From Nigrospora sphaerica (Eukaryota > Ascomycota > Sordariomycetes > Amphisphaeriales > Apiosporaceae), in NCBI GenBank assembly GCA_018287875.1, contig JAGVVL010000022.1, forward strand, positions 4,712,001 to 4,776,000: a stretch of 64,000 nucleotides of DNA, in the 5' to 3' direction. The stretch's first letter is position 1; the number at the start of each line of letters is the position of its first letter. The notes under the pieces are model-generated. The model did no database searches and was not told the DNA's origin. It saw only the letters and a list, made by a program, of their open reading frames with translations. This document shows positions 11,134 through 21,849 of the stretch, in pieces. A program made the translations under genes and the position numbers.

Positions 11134-11305
11134 TAAGTTCGAGGACCCCCATTCGGGCCCCCCCACTTTCGGGCCCCCCATTCGGGCCCCCCCACTTTCG
11201 GCCCCCCCAAAAACCAGCCACCGAATTTTCGGCCTTTCGAACGTTCTTTCTATTTCTGAACTCAATTGGCGTCCAATCTTTCTATAAACTCATATAATAA
11301 CAGTT

Positions 11306-12928
11306 ATAGCTAATACGAAACAGTATTCCGAAGAAGATATACAAAGGGCCCTTAGCTCCGTTACGAGTGGGCACGGAATTAAGCAGACTGCGCGAGAATA
11401 CAATATACCAAAATCAACACTACAAAACAGACTTCGAGGCCAACAAAGCAGGTCAGATGTGTTCGCATACCAACAGAGGCTCAGACCAGTCCAGGAAGAG
11501 TTACTTACGACCTGGATCCTTACCTAAGCTGCCCTAGGGCTTCCACCTTCGCACGCCCAAGTGAAGGAGTTCGCTGAACGTATCCTTCGGGCTCAGGGCG
11601 ACAGTGAGCCACTTGGAAAGAGGTGGCTACAAGCCTTCCTACGCAGGAACCCAGCTGTACAGGTCTAGAAGAGCCGGTCTATCGACTCACAGCGTGTTAA
11701 TGGCGCCTCAGTCGAGGTAATTCGCTTATGGTTCCGATATCTTCAGCTACCGGAGATCTAGAAGGTGAAGCCGGCTAACCGCTACAACATAGATAAAGCA
11801 GGACTCCTAGAAGGTGCTGGACCGAACAGTCTAGTACTTGGAGGTTCAGAAAAACGCTCAGTCCGAAAAAAACAGCCTGGTTCTCGTGCTTAGACCTCCT
11901 TCGTTGAATGCATCTCTGCTCAAGGCTATGCCCTTCCCCCCTTAGTCATTTTTACGGGCAAGACGGTTCAACAGCAATGGTTCCCGCTTGATTTAAGCCA
12001 GTTCAAAGGCTGGCAGTTCACTGTAACCGAAAACGGATGGATTACAGACTAAACAGCGCTCGAGTGGCTTAAGAAAGTCTTTATCCCGAATACCGCCCCC
12101 GAGGACCCTTCCAAGCACCGCCTACTCGTTATGGACGGCCATAGCAGCCACACAACCACTGATTTTATGTTCCAATGCTTCTCGCATAGGATATATCTTC
12201 TTTTCTTGCCTCCTCATACCTCTCACGTCCTTCAAACTCTTGATCTAGCCGTTTTCAGTTCTTTAAAATCGGCGTACCGGAAAGAGCTCGGATTTCTAAC
12301 TCAATTAACGGACTCAACGGTAGTTGGCAAGCGAAATTTCCTTGCCTGCTATAAGAAGGCTCGTTTAGCCGGCCTTGCTAGCCAGAATATCCGGAATAGG
12401 TGGAAAGCAGCCGGTCTTTGGCCAGTGAGTATAGCCAAGCCGCCTCTAAGCCGGAATCTGGTTTAAAATACACACCAAACAACACCCGATATAACAAAAT
12501 CGAAGCAATCCTACTCGAACAGAGCCTTCGTAACACCCCCAAAGAGATCCCATACTTCTACAGTAGTTTGGTCGACTCTAAAGAAGACGTCAGACTTCAA
12601 GGATCAAGTACAGCTTTCGAACTAGTTAACAGAACACTCAACTATATAACGGTTACTCTTCCGGAAGATCCAAAAGGCCTTTGATGAGAAGAATGTCCAA
12701 TTAGCTACTACGCAAAGGAAAATTCAGGCTCTCAAAGCTAAGATTGAGACTATGAAACTAAGAAAGAGGAAGAAGGTAGATTTGAGCCCTAATTCGAAGT
12801 TCGCGAACATCGAAGACATCTACCGAGCTCAATTGGCGGTCGGGGAGGCTGAAAGTGGTCTAGATCAAGAGAGCGATAGCGAAAGCCTAAGTGAGGCTGG
12901 TTCTTGTATCCTGGTTGTTATGAATTAG
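11306..12928 (+). pseudogene. Fot1-like transposase, copy 2, with RIP-type stops
   Basis: The reading starts at 11306 with ATA where ATG is expected, so the start is lost by G to A. A helix-turn-helix follows (EYNIPKSTLQNRLRG), then the DDE core with VMDGHSSHT at about 12129 and FLPPHTSHVLQTLD at about 12202. A C-terminal coiled coil and basic RKRKK patch end at the TAG at 12926-12928. Stops follow WILT, precede KSR and KVK, and occur at several further Gln/Trp sites; the first three are shared with copy 1. The frame has no indels visible, so nonsense mutation alone killed it. It would catalyse cut-and-paste at TA targets. Confidence 0.88.
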
Positions 12929-12970
12929 GAATATGTAGTCGGTTGAAGTAGGAAGGTTGATTTTTGTACG

Positions 12971-13303
12971 TGTGAGGGGCTGAGCCTTGAAGCACTATCG
13001 AAGGGGGCCAAATGCTGTTTATTTTCTAGATGGGAAAGAGAGAAGAGAACCGTCTTCAGGAGGCCGGGCGCAGCGTCTCGTTAAATCTTGCGAGACTGGA
13101 CCGGAACGTTCGGATAGGAACGTTCGGACCGGAACGTTCGGATCGGAACGTTCGGATCGCTTGCTCAGCTCCCCCCCTCCTAGGTCTTGACCACTAGCCT
13201 GGCGTTCGAATGGAGAGACCTACTCGGAGCCACATGTGAGGGGTTCGTGAGACGCTCAGGCCAGGTGCGCCTGAGCCTATCTCCCAGGTCCCAACCTGTA
13301 ACA
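12971..13303 (+). repeat. Solo LTR (333 bp) nested in Fot1-like copy 2
   Basis: It begins TGTGAGGG, ends CTGTAACA and is flanked by the 5 bp duplication GTACG (12966-12970 and 13304-13308). It matches 1071-1400 in the opposite orientation. It inserted after the transposase stop codon. Confidence 0.9.
13104..13153. promoter_or_regulatory. Four GAACGTTC palindromes at 14 bp spacing, second solo LTR
   Basis: GAACGTTC lies at 13104, 13118, 13132 and 13146, the same number and spacing as in the other solo LTR. Conservation in two independent insertions suggests that the array belongs to the family and is not local slippage. It resembles a heat-shock-element dyad. Confidence 0.5.
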
Positions 13304-13384
13304 GTACGATTAAGCTAAAGGGGGCCAAATGTGGGGGGGGGGGGGGCCAGATGGGAGTCCTCGAACTTATATCCGGGGCTCTCC

Positions 13385-15930
13385 ACGCTAGTAGGCGGCC
13401 CGATCCGTAGGCCACGGTATCGTGGGGCCTCGTAAGGACGAGAATAGGAGGGAGCTGTCTATACCGGTACTAAAGTATCCCTACCGGAGAAGTAGGATAA
13501 AGGGCTGTATATATACAAGGTATAAGTAGACAACCTAGCTAACCTACTATAGGAGCATATAAATAGTAAGTAACTCCTAGTTAATAACAGTCCGGCTTTT
13601 CGAGTACCAGCTTATAAAAATAATGGAACCCTTGTATATATAAACACTGTAGGCTATCGAAGACTTATTCCGGGATTCAAAATTAAGAAGCTCTAAGGTA
13701 TAGGGTGCCTATCTATTAATAAGATATAATAAAACTAGGATCATTTCGAGAACTTAGGTAGCGAAAGTAAGATAACATTATATAGCGTCTAAATCTTAGC
13801 CCGACAGGCTGAATAGCCTATTTACTAAGGCAAGGTAAGCACGCTCTAATAAAGTTAAGAAGGCGTCGGCGAGCTAGTTCGTTAGCTTAGTTATAGGGGA
13901 ATACCCCTTGGTAATATTCGATATATAATCGCAGATAGCACTTAAGTCGACGTATAGTTGGAATCTATATATCAGCCTCTATAAAGACGGCGCCACCGGC
14001 TAATAAAGGCAGTCGGATATAGCACGAAACTGCGGTATCGAGATAACGCCGGCGTCCCAGGATAAAACCTAGCCGTCGTCGCTCCAGTGGACACGGAATG
14101 TAGGCCCCTTAAAGCACGCGAGAGTTCGGCTATAGTCCTGTAGACTATAGAGCTCGCTTATAAGGGCCTACAAGCCTCGATAAAAGGCTGCCTTACAGTG
14201 CCTATTTAGGAGTGGTAATTGCTAGGTCTAGGGCCATACTACGCGTCCAGCAAAAGGATAAAGATACCAAGGTAAGGTCTATTCGAGGAGGATAATATAT
14301 ACGCAGTGAATTAAAGCCGATATATTCGGTATACACTATAATACCTGGGTAAAGGTGGACCCGTCTATAGTAAGCAACGCGACACTGCTAAAATAGATAA
14401 GGAGTATAAAAGTAGTACGACTGTCCTTGAAGGGCTCCGTTATAAGGGCTTAAGCGAGCTCGAGTACGATATCCTGCACCTATAAGGCCTCTTTTAGTTC
14501 GGCAAGGCGATTATCGAGGTCGCGTCTCCCTTAGTCGCCCTGTTTATCTTCGGCGCTGGTATCGCTCTTAAACAGGCTAGGACTGTCCTTATTAAAGCTT
14601 AGGCCCTTGTTACTCGACTTACAACTATCTTCCTCCTCTAATAGGTCTATATTATCGCTCGCGGCTGTAAGTTAACGCCTACTTAAAAGTATGCTATCGC
14701 CTTATACTAGGTCGTTAGGGGGTTCGGTAAGGTCACCCCCGCGTAGATAAGCCGGACAGCGTACGCAACGCTTCTTAATATTGCCGGCGCTGTCTATAAC
14801 AGGCCTGGCCTTCACAAGGGCCTCCTACGCCAACTATAGCGCCGCTCCTTAAGTCGAAGTAATAGAGAGCAGGCAGACGGCTTGCCAGGCGGTTTTAGGA
14901 AGCCGCCAAAAGCGGAACGCAAAGTATAGAAACCGGAGGAAGAGCGTCCAGTACCGCTATACGGTAGCCTGTTAGCCTAGGGTATAGAGGGGCGCTTTAT
15001 ATAGATAGATAAAGTCGTAGCTCTGGAGCCAGCAGCGGATCGAGGTGTCAGTATACCGTAAGGTATCCTTGTAACAGCGGCGGAGGCCGTGTAAGGCCCC
15101 CGCTATATAGCCGAGTAACGCCTCGTCGGCCGCGCTACTTAAAATCGGGGCCGCGTTACTCGGGCTCCCTAGGATCAACCCCTTATTATAGGAATAGGGG
15201 GGCCGAGCTAGCTGTATAAGAATGGCGCCTTAAGCGCCCTCGAAGGCCTCGAGCTAGCTAGTCCACCGTATCCAATTCGTTCTTAATGCGAGGCAGGCCG
15301 GGTTGGCACTACCAAGCGGTCGTATCTTCGTATCGCGAGCCAGCTGGTCACGTATTATCCGGTGGAGCTGGTCGAGTTTCGCCCTCTGCTCGACAGTGGC
15401 CTAGACCCGGAGCGTAGTAGGGCTGTTCGCTAAGGGGTCTATAGCGGAGACGACGGGCGTCGCGATCCAGTACCCCCGGGCACTGTTTTGCGACTAACTC
15501 TGGAGGAAGAGGTCGCGAACGATCTCGTCTTCAAGCTACGTATACCGCCTCTCTTAACGCCAATACCTATAGGCATTAGTAAGGTGGCGGACAATTAAAT
15601 TAAGGCTTGTCGTTTAATAGAAACAGTGCTAATAGGCGATAGTAAGTAAGGCCGTTAAATCTAGGTAATATAGGGAATTATTTAACTATAATAGGAGCGT
15701 GTTTAAGTTAAGTAAAGATAATAAGCGAACAAATATAGTAAGCTTATAGCGGAGCGTTTTCGATACCGTATACTTTTCCGCTAAGTAATAGGAGATATAT
15801 TTGTCTGATAGCTAGAGGGCGTAGCTATAGCAGCAGCAGATTAGGGCCTATTTAGGTGTATTAAGGACTAAGCCGAGCTCTTATAAGACAGGGTCGCGCT
15901 TATCTATAGATAAGATATATACTAATAGCT
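13385..15930 (-). pseudogene. RIP-degraded relic of a large OrsD-domain, helicase-associated fungal ORF
   Basis: The minus strand reads as one coherent protein for about 840 codons, with over 30 stops that are almost all TAG or TAA and no obvious frameshift. The N-terminal part (about 15900-15750) has an OrsD/DUF3505-like motif, CXXC then AL and HLXXXH; the His ligands now read Tyr, again C to T. Further on are YSYNKGLILGSPSNAAPIL (around 15200) and VSQVVYLYLVYIQPF (around 13560), a pattern I associate with proteins encoded upstream of RecQ-type telomere-linked helicases. No helicase motifs are present. The family assignment is from memory of the motif style and is moderate. Confidence 0.55.
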
Positions 15931-16482
15931 ATATTAGGTCCATCTTATTAATAAGTACAGCTTTATAAAGATATTAAAAAGGATAAGGATAAAAGGAGGG
16001 CGACTATAAGCTCGGCCGATAGTTAATAAGAAGGAACGCGTTAAGAAATGAGTGGGGTAGGGGTAGGGCGGAACGCGTCTAGAAATAAGTGGGGGGCGGA
16101 GACAGGCAGGGGGTGGGAGGACGAATCAGGATAGGAAACGTACGGAACGCGCCGCGTTCCAGGGTTACATAGAGTAGTAGACTCTCGTACGCTAGATGCC
16201 CCTCGGGAGGCGGAACAGTATCCCGGTATGGCGATAATACATATGTCTGTCTGTCTTCCAATCCCCACCCATTGACCGACCAGTCGCTGCGGAGTAGGAC
16301 CCTACTATGCAACGAATAGAATACCAGGATAGCGAGCACCAGGGACACTGCGTGAAGACTGGGAAACGGGAGACCCTTGCACCGTGTTCGGGAAACAGTT
16401 TCCGGTCCCCATCCGCAATACCACCTCACGGGCTGATATGAAATGGGTAATCAAGATTGTGAGGCGAGTCAAGTATGTCCTA
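15931..16482. other. Non-coding stretch with copy 2 of the 62 bp repeat
   Basis: AT-rich sequence continues to about 16030, followed by short GGAACGCGT-type repeats near 16035-16160 and the 62 bp repeat at 16179-16240. No reading frame looks coding. It is probably the remnant of one or more repeats. Confidence 0.5.
16179..16240. repeat. Dispersed 62 bp repeat, copy 2
   Basis: Gap-free match to 61-122. Most differences are T here against C there, or A against G, consistent with RIP of this copy. Confidence 0.6.
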
Positions 16483-16797
16483 TACGGGATGGACGACGCA
16501 CCTTGTGCACCAGACTCATATCGTGACCATGACACTCGTTGTGACCCCCCCTCAGCTTGTGTGCCTAGATTCCATACCATAGAGATAAGCAGACACATTG
16601 TGACCGCACCCTCCTTATTACAAAGTCGTAGTATTTCCCGTACGGGATGGACGACACACCTTGTGAGCTAGACTTATATCGTGACCATGACGCTCGTTGT
16701 GACCCACACCCAGCTTGTGTGCCTAGATTCCATACCATAGAGACAAGCAGACACATTGTGACCGCACCCTCCTTGTTACAAAGTCGTAGTACAATCA
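16483..16797. repeat. Two-copy tandem duplication, 158 bp unit
   Basis: The unit beginning TACGGGATGGACGAC starts at 16483 and again at 16641; both units continue through the motif GTGTGCCTAGATTCC to CAAAGTCGTAGTA. The differences are few and mainly transitions. No open frame is conserved across both units. Confidence 0.85.
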
Positions 16798-17710
16798 TCG
16801 TACCTTTATAGTGACACCCACCCTTTTCTACCTCTACCAGATGGTTCCCTCTGGATTTGTACAGTTCGAACGAAGAATCCCTCTCGTCGGGCGCTTACAC
16901 CAGAAAAGCCGGCCTCCTTATGCGACTCTGTTTCTAACTCCCAATGCAACCTTGTGGGTTCTACTCCGTGTGTGACGGTCGTAGTGGTTAAACGTGTTAG
17001 ACGCTGCCGCCGTGTTGGCGTTTAGCAGCCGCCACGCTATCCCGCATTGCTCATGCCCACTACGCTCTTGGAGGGGCCTGGCTTGCTGTCCAGTGACAGC
17101 TCTCTCCGAACATCCCTACAAACCTGGTCTCGGTCAAAAACGGCACCAAACCCCACGAATTCCGAGCCCATCGCCTCGAGACCTTGGCAAACCCTTAGAA
17201 GACCAGGAACCATGGCTTGCGCGACGCGAGTAGCGAGTGTTTACAAAGCAGGCTCGCTCGTTTTTGCAAAGTTGGTACTAGTGCACACTAGTCGTGTTAC
17301 TTATACTACTTAGAGCGTTCCTTACACTAGTGGCTCGGCCATGCCCGAAAAGACCACAAGAAGGAATATGGAAGGGCCTGCAAGGTGCTTCCACCGTTTC
17401 GCTGTTCGCCTTAACTCGTGGACCTTGTCCCGGGACCATTGCCTCTCTCTGCGAAGCTCGATGAACCTGTCGATGGCCACCTTGACCGATTTTTAATGGG
17501 CATGCTGGCCTAACTTTCGCTCCCTATGGATGAGTCTTTCAAGAGTGTCAAAGACTCCCAGCAGCTGCACGTGCGCTATCCTGGCGAACAAGCCTCCACT
17601 GTCAATAGCTTCTTGTGGCAATATGAGGCTATCACTAGTTTTGCCCCTGAGATCACGTGAGGAGCTACTAGTACCTGCAGTAGGTCCTATGGAGCATGTG
17701 GGGAGCAATC
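16798..17710. other. Unassigned host sequence upstream of the chimeric LINE
   Basis: About 0.9 kb without a gene I can recognise. The minus strand from 17708 to about 17390 can be read with only one stop and contains a basic stretch (RFIELRRERQWSRDK). This could be the last exon of a gene cut by the LINE insertion at 17728, but nothing conserved supports it. Confidence 0.4.
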
Positions 17711-17727
17711 CCCAGCTACAAGTATAT
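17711..17727. repeat. 17 bp target-site duplication, left copy
   Basis: CCCAGCTACAAGTATAT here is repeated exactly at 20829-20845. The LINE 3' tail begins at 17728, so this is the 3' flank of the minus-strand insertion. Confidence 0.85.
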
Positions 17728-19698
17728 TTTATTTATTTATTATTCTTACACCTAGCGACCTATCTAGGCCATGAGGACCCCCTGCGCATCTTAGCCTAGG
17801 AAAACCGTTCCGGGCTAACGTCCGGCCGGGTGAAAAACCTAGGTTCCGCTGCGTCGTACCGCTTCTATCTGCTCTTTGACCTGCCTTACCGAGATCGGGC
17901 TCAGCGTGCCCGCTTCCTAGCTCATGAGTTGATTCGCATGCTGGAACATGTCCAGCCTGCCCGAGCGGAGTAGCCATCTCGCGATAATTCCTGCTTTTCC
18001 TGGGGTGTCGAGCATCCTGTCCGTGTCTATCGGTCCTCCTAGAGCTTGGACGAGGTGCTCTCGTCTTTCTCTTTCCCGTGGGCAGAAAACGAGGATATGC
18101 CGGATGGTCTCTCTGCCCTGACCGCAGTCGCACCAGGGGCTGTCAAAGCCTGGGACCCTACGCTTAAAAGGAAGTCTCGCAGCCCAATCTTGCCAGTCCT
18201 CGCTTGGACGAGGATGGAGCTCTCGGCCTTATGGAGTCCCTTATGGAGCTTGAGGACGTGCTTGTCTGGCGGCATCTTAGTTGCTGCCGGGGCTCGTGCT
18301 GTTCGATTTTGCTGCGTTTTTGCCATCTCTGGAGCCAATCTCTCTCCTCAGCCTTGCTCGCCGAGTCTCCCGCTAGCCATTCGTCTAGCCACTTCTTGCG
18401 GTCGGGGACTTCCGGACCTTTTAGTCTGCGCCGTCGAGTCGGCCTTGTTAGGATCCATCTGGCCGCCTTATCACAACTTGCTTGGATAAGTGACGCGATG
18501 CGCGGCTGTTGGAGCCTCTCTTCCGATGCCGCCACCCTTCTGTTGAGCCACGTGTCTAAGGGGGACACGTAAGCTTCCGTTTCTAGTACTGCGGCAGCCG
18601 TGGCTTTAAAAGCTCCTGTGACCTTGCGGAGGCACTCTGTCTGGACGTCGTTGAGTGCCTTGGCTCTATTTTTCGAGACCTGGCGGTGCCACTCTGAAGC
18701 TCCATAGCCTATCGCAGACCGTACGACGGCTATATAGACTTGGCGGGCTCGCTGAAGAGACGCGCCCCATGTCGAGCCGGCTATCCGGTCTAAAGCATAG
18801 ACCTGCGTCGCCATCTTCTTCGATATCGACTGGATATGGGCGTCCCAGCGGAGACGTCTATCCACCTGGATGCCAAGGACGCGGCAGGAGTCTTCTGGTT
18901 CGATTTCGTGGCCTTCTAGGGCTATCTTCGTATCCGGACCTTTTCGTTTTCGGGAGAAATGGACTAGGTGGTATTTTTTAACTGCGAAGGTCATGCCGTG
19001 ACTGATTGCCCATTCTTTGCAGACCCTATGAGCGGCTGCTAGCCGCTCGCAGGTCTGCTCTGGGTCTAAGCCGAATCCCACGAGGTTCGTGTCGTCTGCG
19101 AAGGCTATAGTGGCTATCCCTAAGACGGCGCGGAGAGCTTTATAGAGACCGGCTGTATAGAGGCAGAAGAGGATGGGCGATAGGGTGAGCCCTGCGGGAC
19201 GCCTGCTGGGACTAAGATCTCGTCCGATTCCTGGCCGTCGAAAAACAGCGTGGTAGTTCGGTCGGACAGGAAGCTTCGGATCCAGTTAATAGTCCATATA
19301 GGGACCCGTAACGCGCGTAAGTTGGCAAGGAGCCTTCTATGGTCAACGGAGTCGAAAGCGCCTGAGATATCTAGCGATAGGAGGGTTGCTGCGCCTCCAT
19401 GCTTCCAGGCTGTTCGGACTAGGTCCGTTAGCAGCCGTAAGGCCGTTTCCGTGGAGCGGCCCTTTCGGTTCCCCATTTGTTCGTCCGGGAGCAGCCCGTT
19501 TTCTTCCGCAAAGCTGGCTAGCCGTTGCGCCAGCAGGCTCTCGATCACCTTCCCCATGGTGTTGAGCAGCGCGATAGGTCTCCATCCGCCGGCTTGGTGG
19601 TACTCGTTTGGCTGCTTTCCTGGTTTCCGGAGGATAACGGTCACTGCTTTGCGGAACGCTGTTGGATAGTATCCTATACGCCAGCATGCTTCCGCTAG
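17728..19698 (-). mobile_element. Tad1-type LINE B1, 5'-truncated 3' half of a chimeric insertion
   Basis: On the minus strand this holds the ORF2 region from late fingers/palm onward, the conserved 3' UTR and an A/T-rich tail of ATAA/TAA units at 17728-17745. ORF2 starts mid-domain at 19698, at a junction with unrelated sequence. Two single-base indels shift the frame, one in a C run in the motif B region (near 19185) and one in the C-terminal region (near 18315). Stops are few, so this copy is less RIP-damaged than LINE C. The 17 bp target duplication lies at the tail and 1.1 kb beyond the LINE junction. Confidence 0.88.
17917..19698 (-). pseudogene. LINE B1 ORF2 fragment (RT palm to C-terminal zinc motif)
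   Basis: Reverse-transcriptase motif A reads LSLDISGAFDSVDH and motif C lies near 19100 (ADD). The long C-terminal domain ends in a CCHC-like zinc motif (CDCGQG...H...C) typical of Tad1-clade ORF2. No RNase H domain is seen. Two frameshifts and the missing endonuclease make it inactive. Confidence 0.85.
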
Positions 19699-20828
19699 GC
19701 CCCCTATCCCCCGGGTCTAGTTCTCTGCGCTTTCCATAGAAAGAGGTGGGGAATAGAAGGTTTGCACCTTAAGCAGCCCGCAAGGGCATATCCCTCTCTA
19801 GGACCACCGACATGCGCATCCGTCCTCTCGAGCCATAGCACGACCTCCTCGACCTGCAGCCTCCTAGGATAGCACCTACGCTAGCGACACTCCGACAGAG
19901 AAGATGCCCTTTGGCACAATCGAAGGCAGTCCGTCTCATCCTTGTCTCCAGGTCCCTAGGCTGGCCCAATCCAGCTGTTCATCCCCTTCCACGGCAAGTC
20001 CTCGAACCGGTTCCATCTCTAGTCGACCCTAGTGCGAGTAGGGGACGTAGGGGCTACCCTGTTCTTCTGCCGGTCCCGCGGTTGTCATGCTATGCTACGG
20101 CCCACCGGTGTCCTAGGGTGGCGAGCCCTAGACCGGCTTCCCGTTGCTCGCCGCCATCTCTGCCGGCGAGCCGACCATATCTTGCCGTAGGCCTTCGGTA
20201 AAGGGTACCACCACGCCGGCATAGTACCCTGTAAGGCCTCGACTAACCTGCCCTGATCCACTATATGTTCGTCTCCGGAGCGGTGCGCTGTCACCCCGAA
20301 AGGCGACACGGGCGGCCAGCCGTAGCCACTATTGCCTTAACGACTCCGTTCCCGTGCTCTTAACAACTTCCATTACTCCGTACGCACGCCCACTTAGGTA
20401 TTCGTTCGATGCCCTCGCGGCTATTCACTGCAAGCCATCTCAGAGCTCGGCAGGGCCGAGGGTGTCCTGTCGTCGCCTCGAGAACCGAGTCGACGTTGGA
20501 TGGTTTTTTTACCCAAATCCCTCTATAGAGACGAGGGCCTTCGCTGCGCGGCTGATTTGTCGTCGATCCGGCGTCGCGCGGTGTCGATTTTCGAGGCAGC
20601 TTGCTGCGTTTGGCGGGGGCGAAAAATTTTCGGTCGTGCGACGCCCGAAAATCCCGCATCATAGACCGTCTCAGCACAACTCCGGTGCAGCGACACAGCG
20701 ACGCAGTAATGGCGCCTCGCTGCACTTTCGTGCAGAATGCGTCTCTACATCGGCTCTCCCTTAGTCAATTGACCTAGGAAGATTTCCAGCCGGCGCCGCG
20801 GGGAGGCTGTAGAGTCCGACTTCGCCAG
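19699..20828 (-). other. 1.1 kb non-LINE block forming the 5' part of the chimeric insertion
   Basis: This GC-rich block joins LINE B1 at about 19698 and ends exactly at the distal copy of the 17 bp target duplication. Block plus LINE therefore behave as one insertion. It has no long open frame and no match elsewhere in the window. The junction shows a few bases of shared CTAG, which fits template switching by the LINE reverse transcriptase onto another RNA. Fused LINEs of this kind are known from Magnaporthe (MINE, a 5'-truncated MGL LINE joined to a 1.1 kb segment). I cannot tell whether this block is related. Confidence 0.7.
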
Positions 20829-20845
20829 CCCAGCTACAAGTATAT
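20829..20845. repeat. 17 bp target-site duplication, right copy
   Basis: Exact repeat of 17711-17727. Unique host sequence continues to the right. Confidence 0.85.
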
Positions 20846-21645
20846 AGTCTGCCATCTCTGGCACTTTCCTTTGTCATTTCTAATAGATAACCTTGAACCT
20901 TTCGCTTCCCACGCCTCCTTCAGTGCGACACTTCTTCTGCGGCCCGAAACGCTGCTTGCACTCGACAGTCCGTGCTCGCGATATTGGCCGGGAAGGCTAT
21001 GGTCTTTTCTAGATCAATCCAGCGGTCGAGGATGGCGCAAAAGTTGTCGGCGAGAAAGCATTGCGGCTCTTATACGATAATCTGTTGATAGAACACTTCG
21101 AGTTGTTGCTGCATTTTCCATCGGCGTTTCTTTTGGCGGCTGAGGCGTTTCGACCTCACCGTGCCCAGAGGAGAGGGCTCTTAGACAGAGGACACAGATG
21201 CAGGCATTCGGGCTGGCTGACGAAGACAAGGCCCGTCTCATTGTAAGCAGAAATGAAGTAGAAGTACGTGTCAATCCATGGAATGCCGCGCGCACCTCTA
21301 TCTGACTTCACGGGGTATATATGCCCTGCGGTTACATGGCGCATACCATAAACCGTATGCGGGTTCGGGTCACACACGGCAGCTTCTTAATAACAAGAGA
21401 CGCGCATAGAGCAGGAAACCATCCGCCTCACCAAAGCGCCCGAAGTTTGTTACTTAGAGATAGGGCAAACCAGGACGACAGGTGTATCGGTCCGCGAGTC
21501 CCTGGAGTAAGAGTTAGAGCCCGCTGGATACAGATAGTAGCCGGCTTGTAGTCGAATGAATACACTCACTGCCTGAGGCCTCGTGCTGTTATAATATCTA
21601 AGCAGTCGAGCTTAGTGGCGGCGAATCCGAATTCGGCCTCTCTCT
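20846..21645. other. Host sequence between two LINE insertions
   Basis: About 0.8 kb with several short frames on both strands, none with recognisable domains, codon pattern or splice structure. I see nothing assignable. Confidence 0.5.
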
Positions 21646-21658
21646 CAGTTCGTGGTAT
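21646..21658. repeat. 13 bp target-site duplication of LINE B2, left copy
   Basis: CAGTTCGTGGTAT occurs here and at 26514-26526, each preceded by a CTCTCT-type stretch. Confidence 0.85.
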
Positions 21659-21849
21659 TATTATTATTATTATTATTCTTACACCTAGCGACCTATCTAG
21701 GCCATGAGGACCCCCTACGTATCTAAGCCTAGGAAAACCGTTCCGGGCTGACGTCCGGCCGGATGAAAAACCTAGGTTCCTCTGCGTCGCACCGCCTCTG
21801 TCTGCTTTCTGACCTGCTATACCGAGATCGGGCTCAACGTGCCCGCTTC

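Larger units (their letters stand above)
11136..13367 (+). mobile_element. Fot1/pogo-like DNA transposon, copy 2 (full length)
   Basis: The element begins AGTTCGAGGAC at 11136 and ends with the complementary GTCCTCGAACT at 13367, flanked by TA on both sides (11134-11135 and 13368-13369). GC-rich tracts (runs of C at the left, G at the right) follow each terminus, and a 26 bp segment is tandemly repeated in the left end. The left flank is LINE A while the right flank is an unrelated relic, so the two sides are not a simple insertion site. A 333 bp solo LTR lies inside at 12971-13303. Confidence 0.85.

Noticed and set aside
11306..12928. Stop-codon reassignment (TAG read as Gln) to explain frequent in-frame TAG
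   Set aside because: Host genes such as the MFS transporter and the cyclase gene contain no internal TAG, and both TAG and TAA appear at C-to-T sites. RIP explains the pattern.
16483..16797. CRISPR-like array
   Set aside because: Only two long contiguous units without spacers, in a eukaryotic genome.
19699..20828. The foreign block as rDNA or a structural RNA gene
   Set aside because: I recognise no conserved rRNA, tRNA or snRNA motif in it on either strand; the origin remains open.
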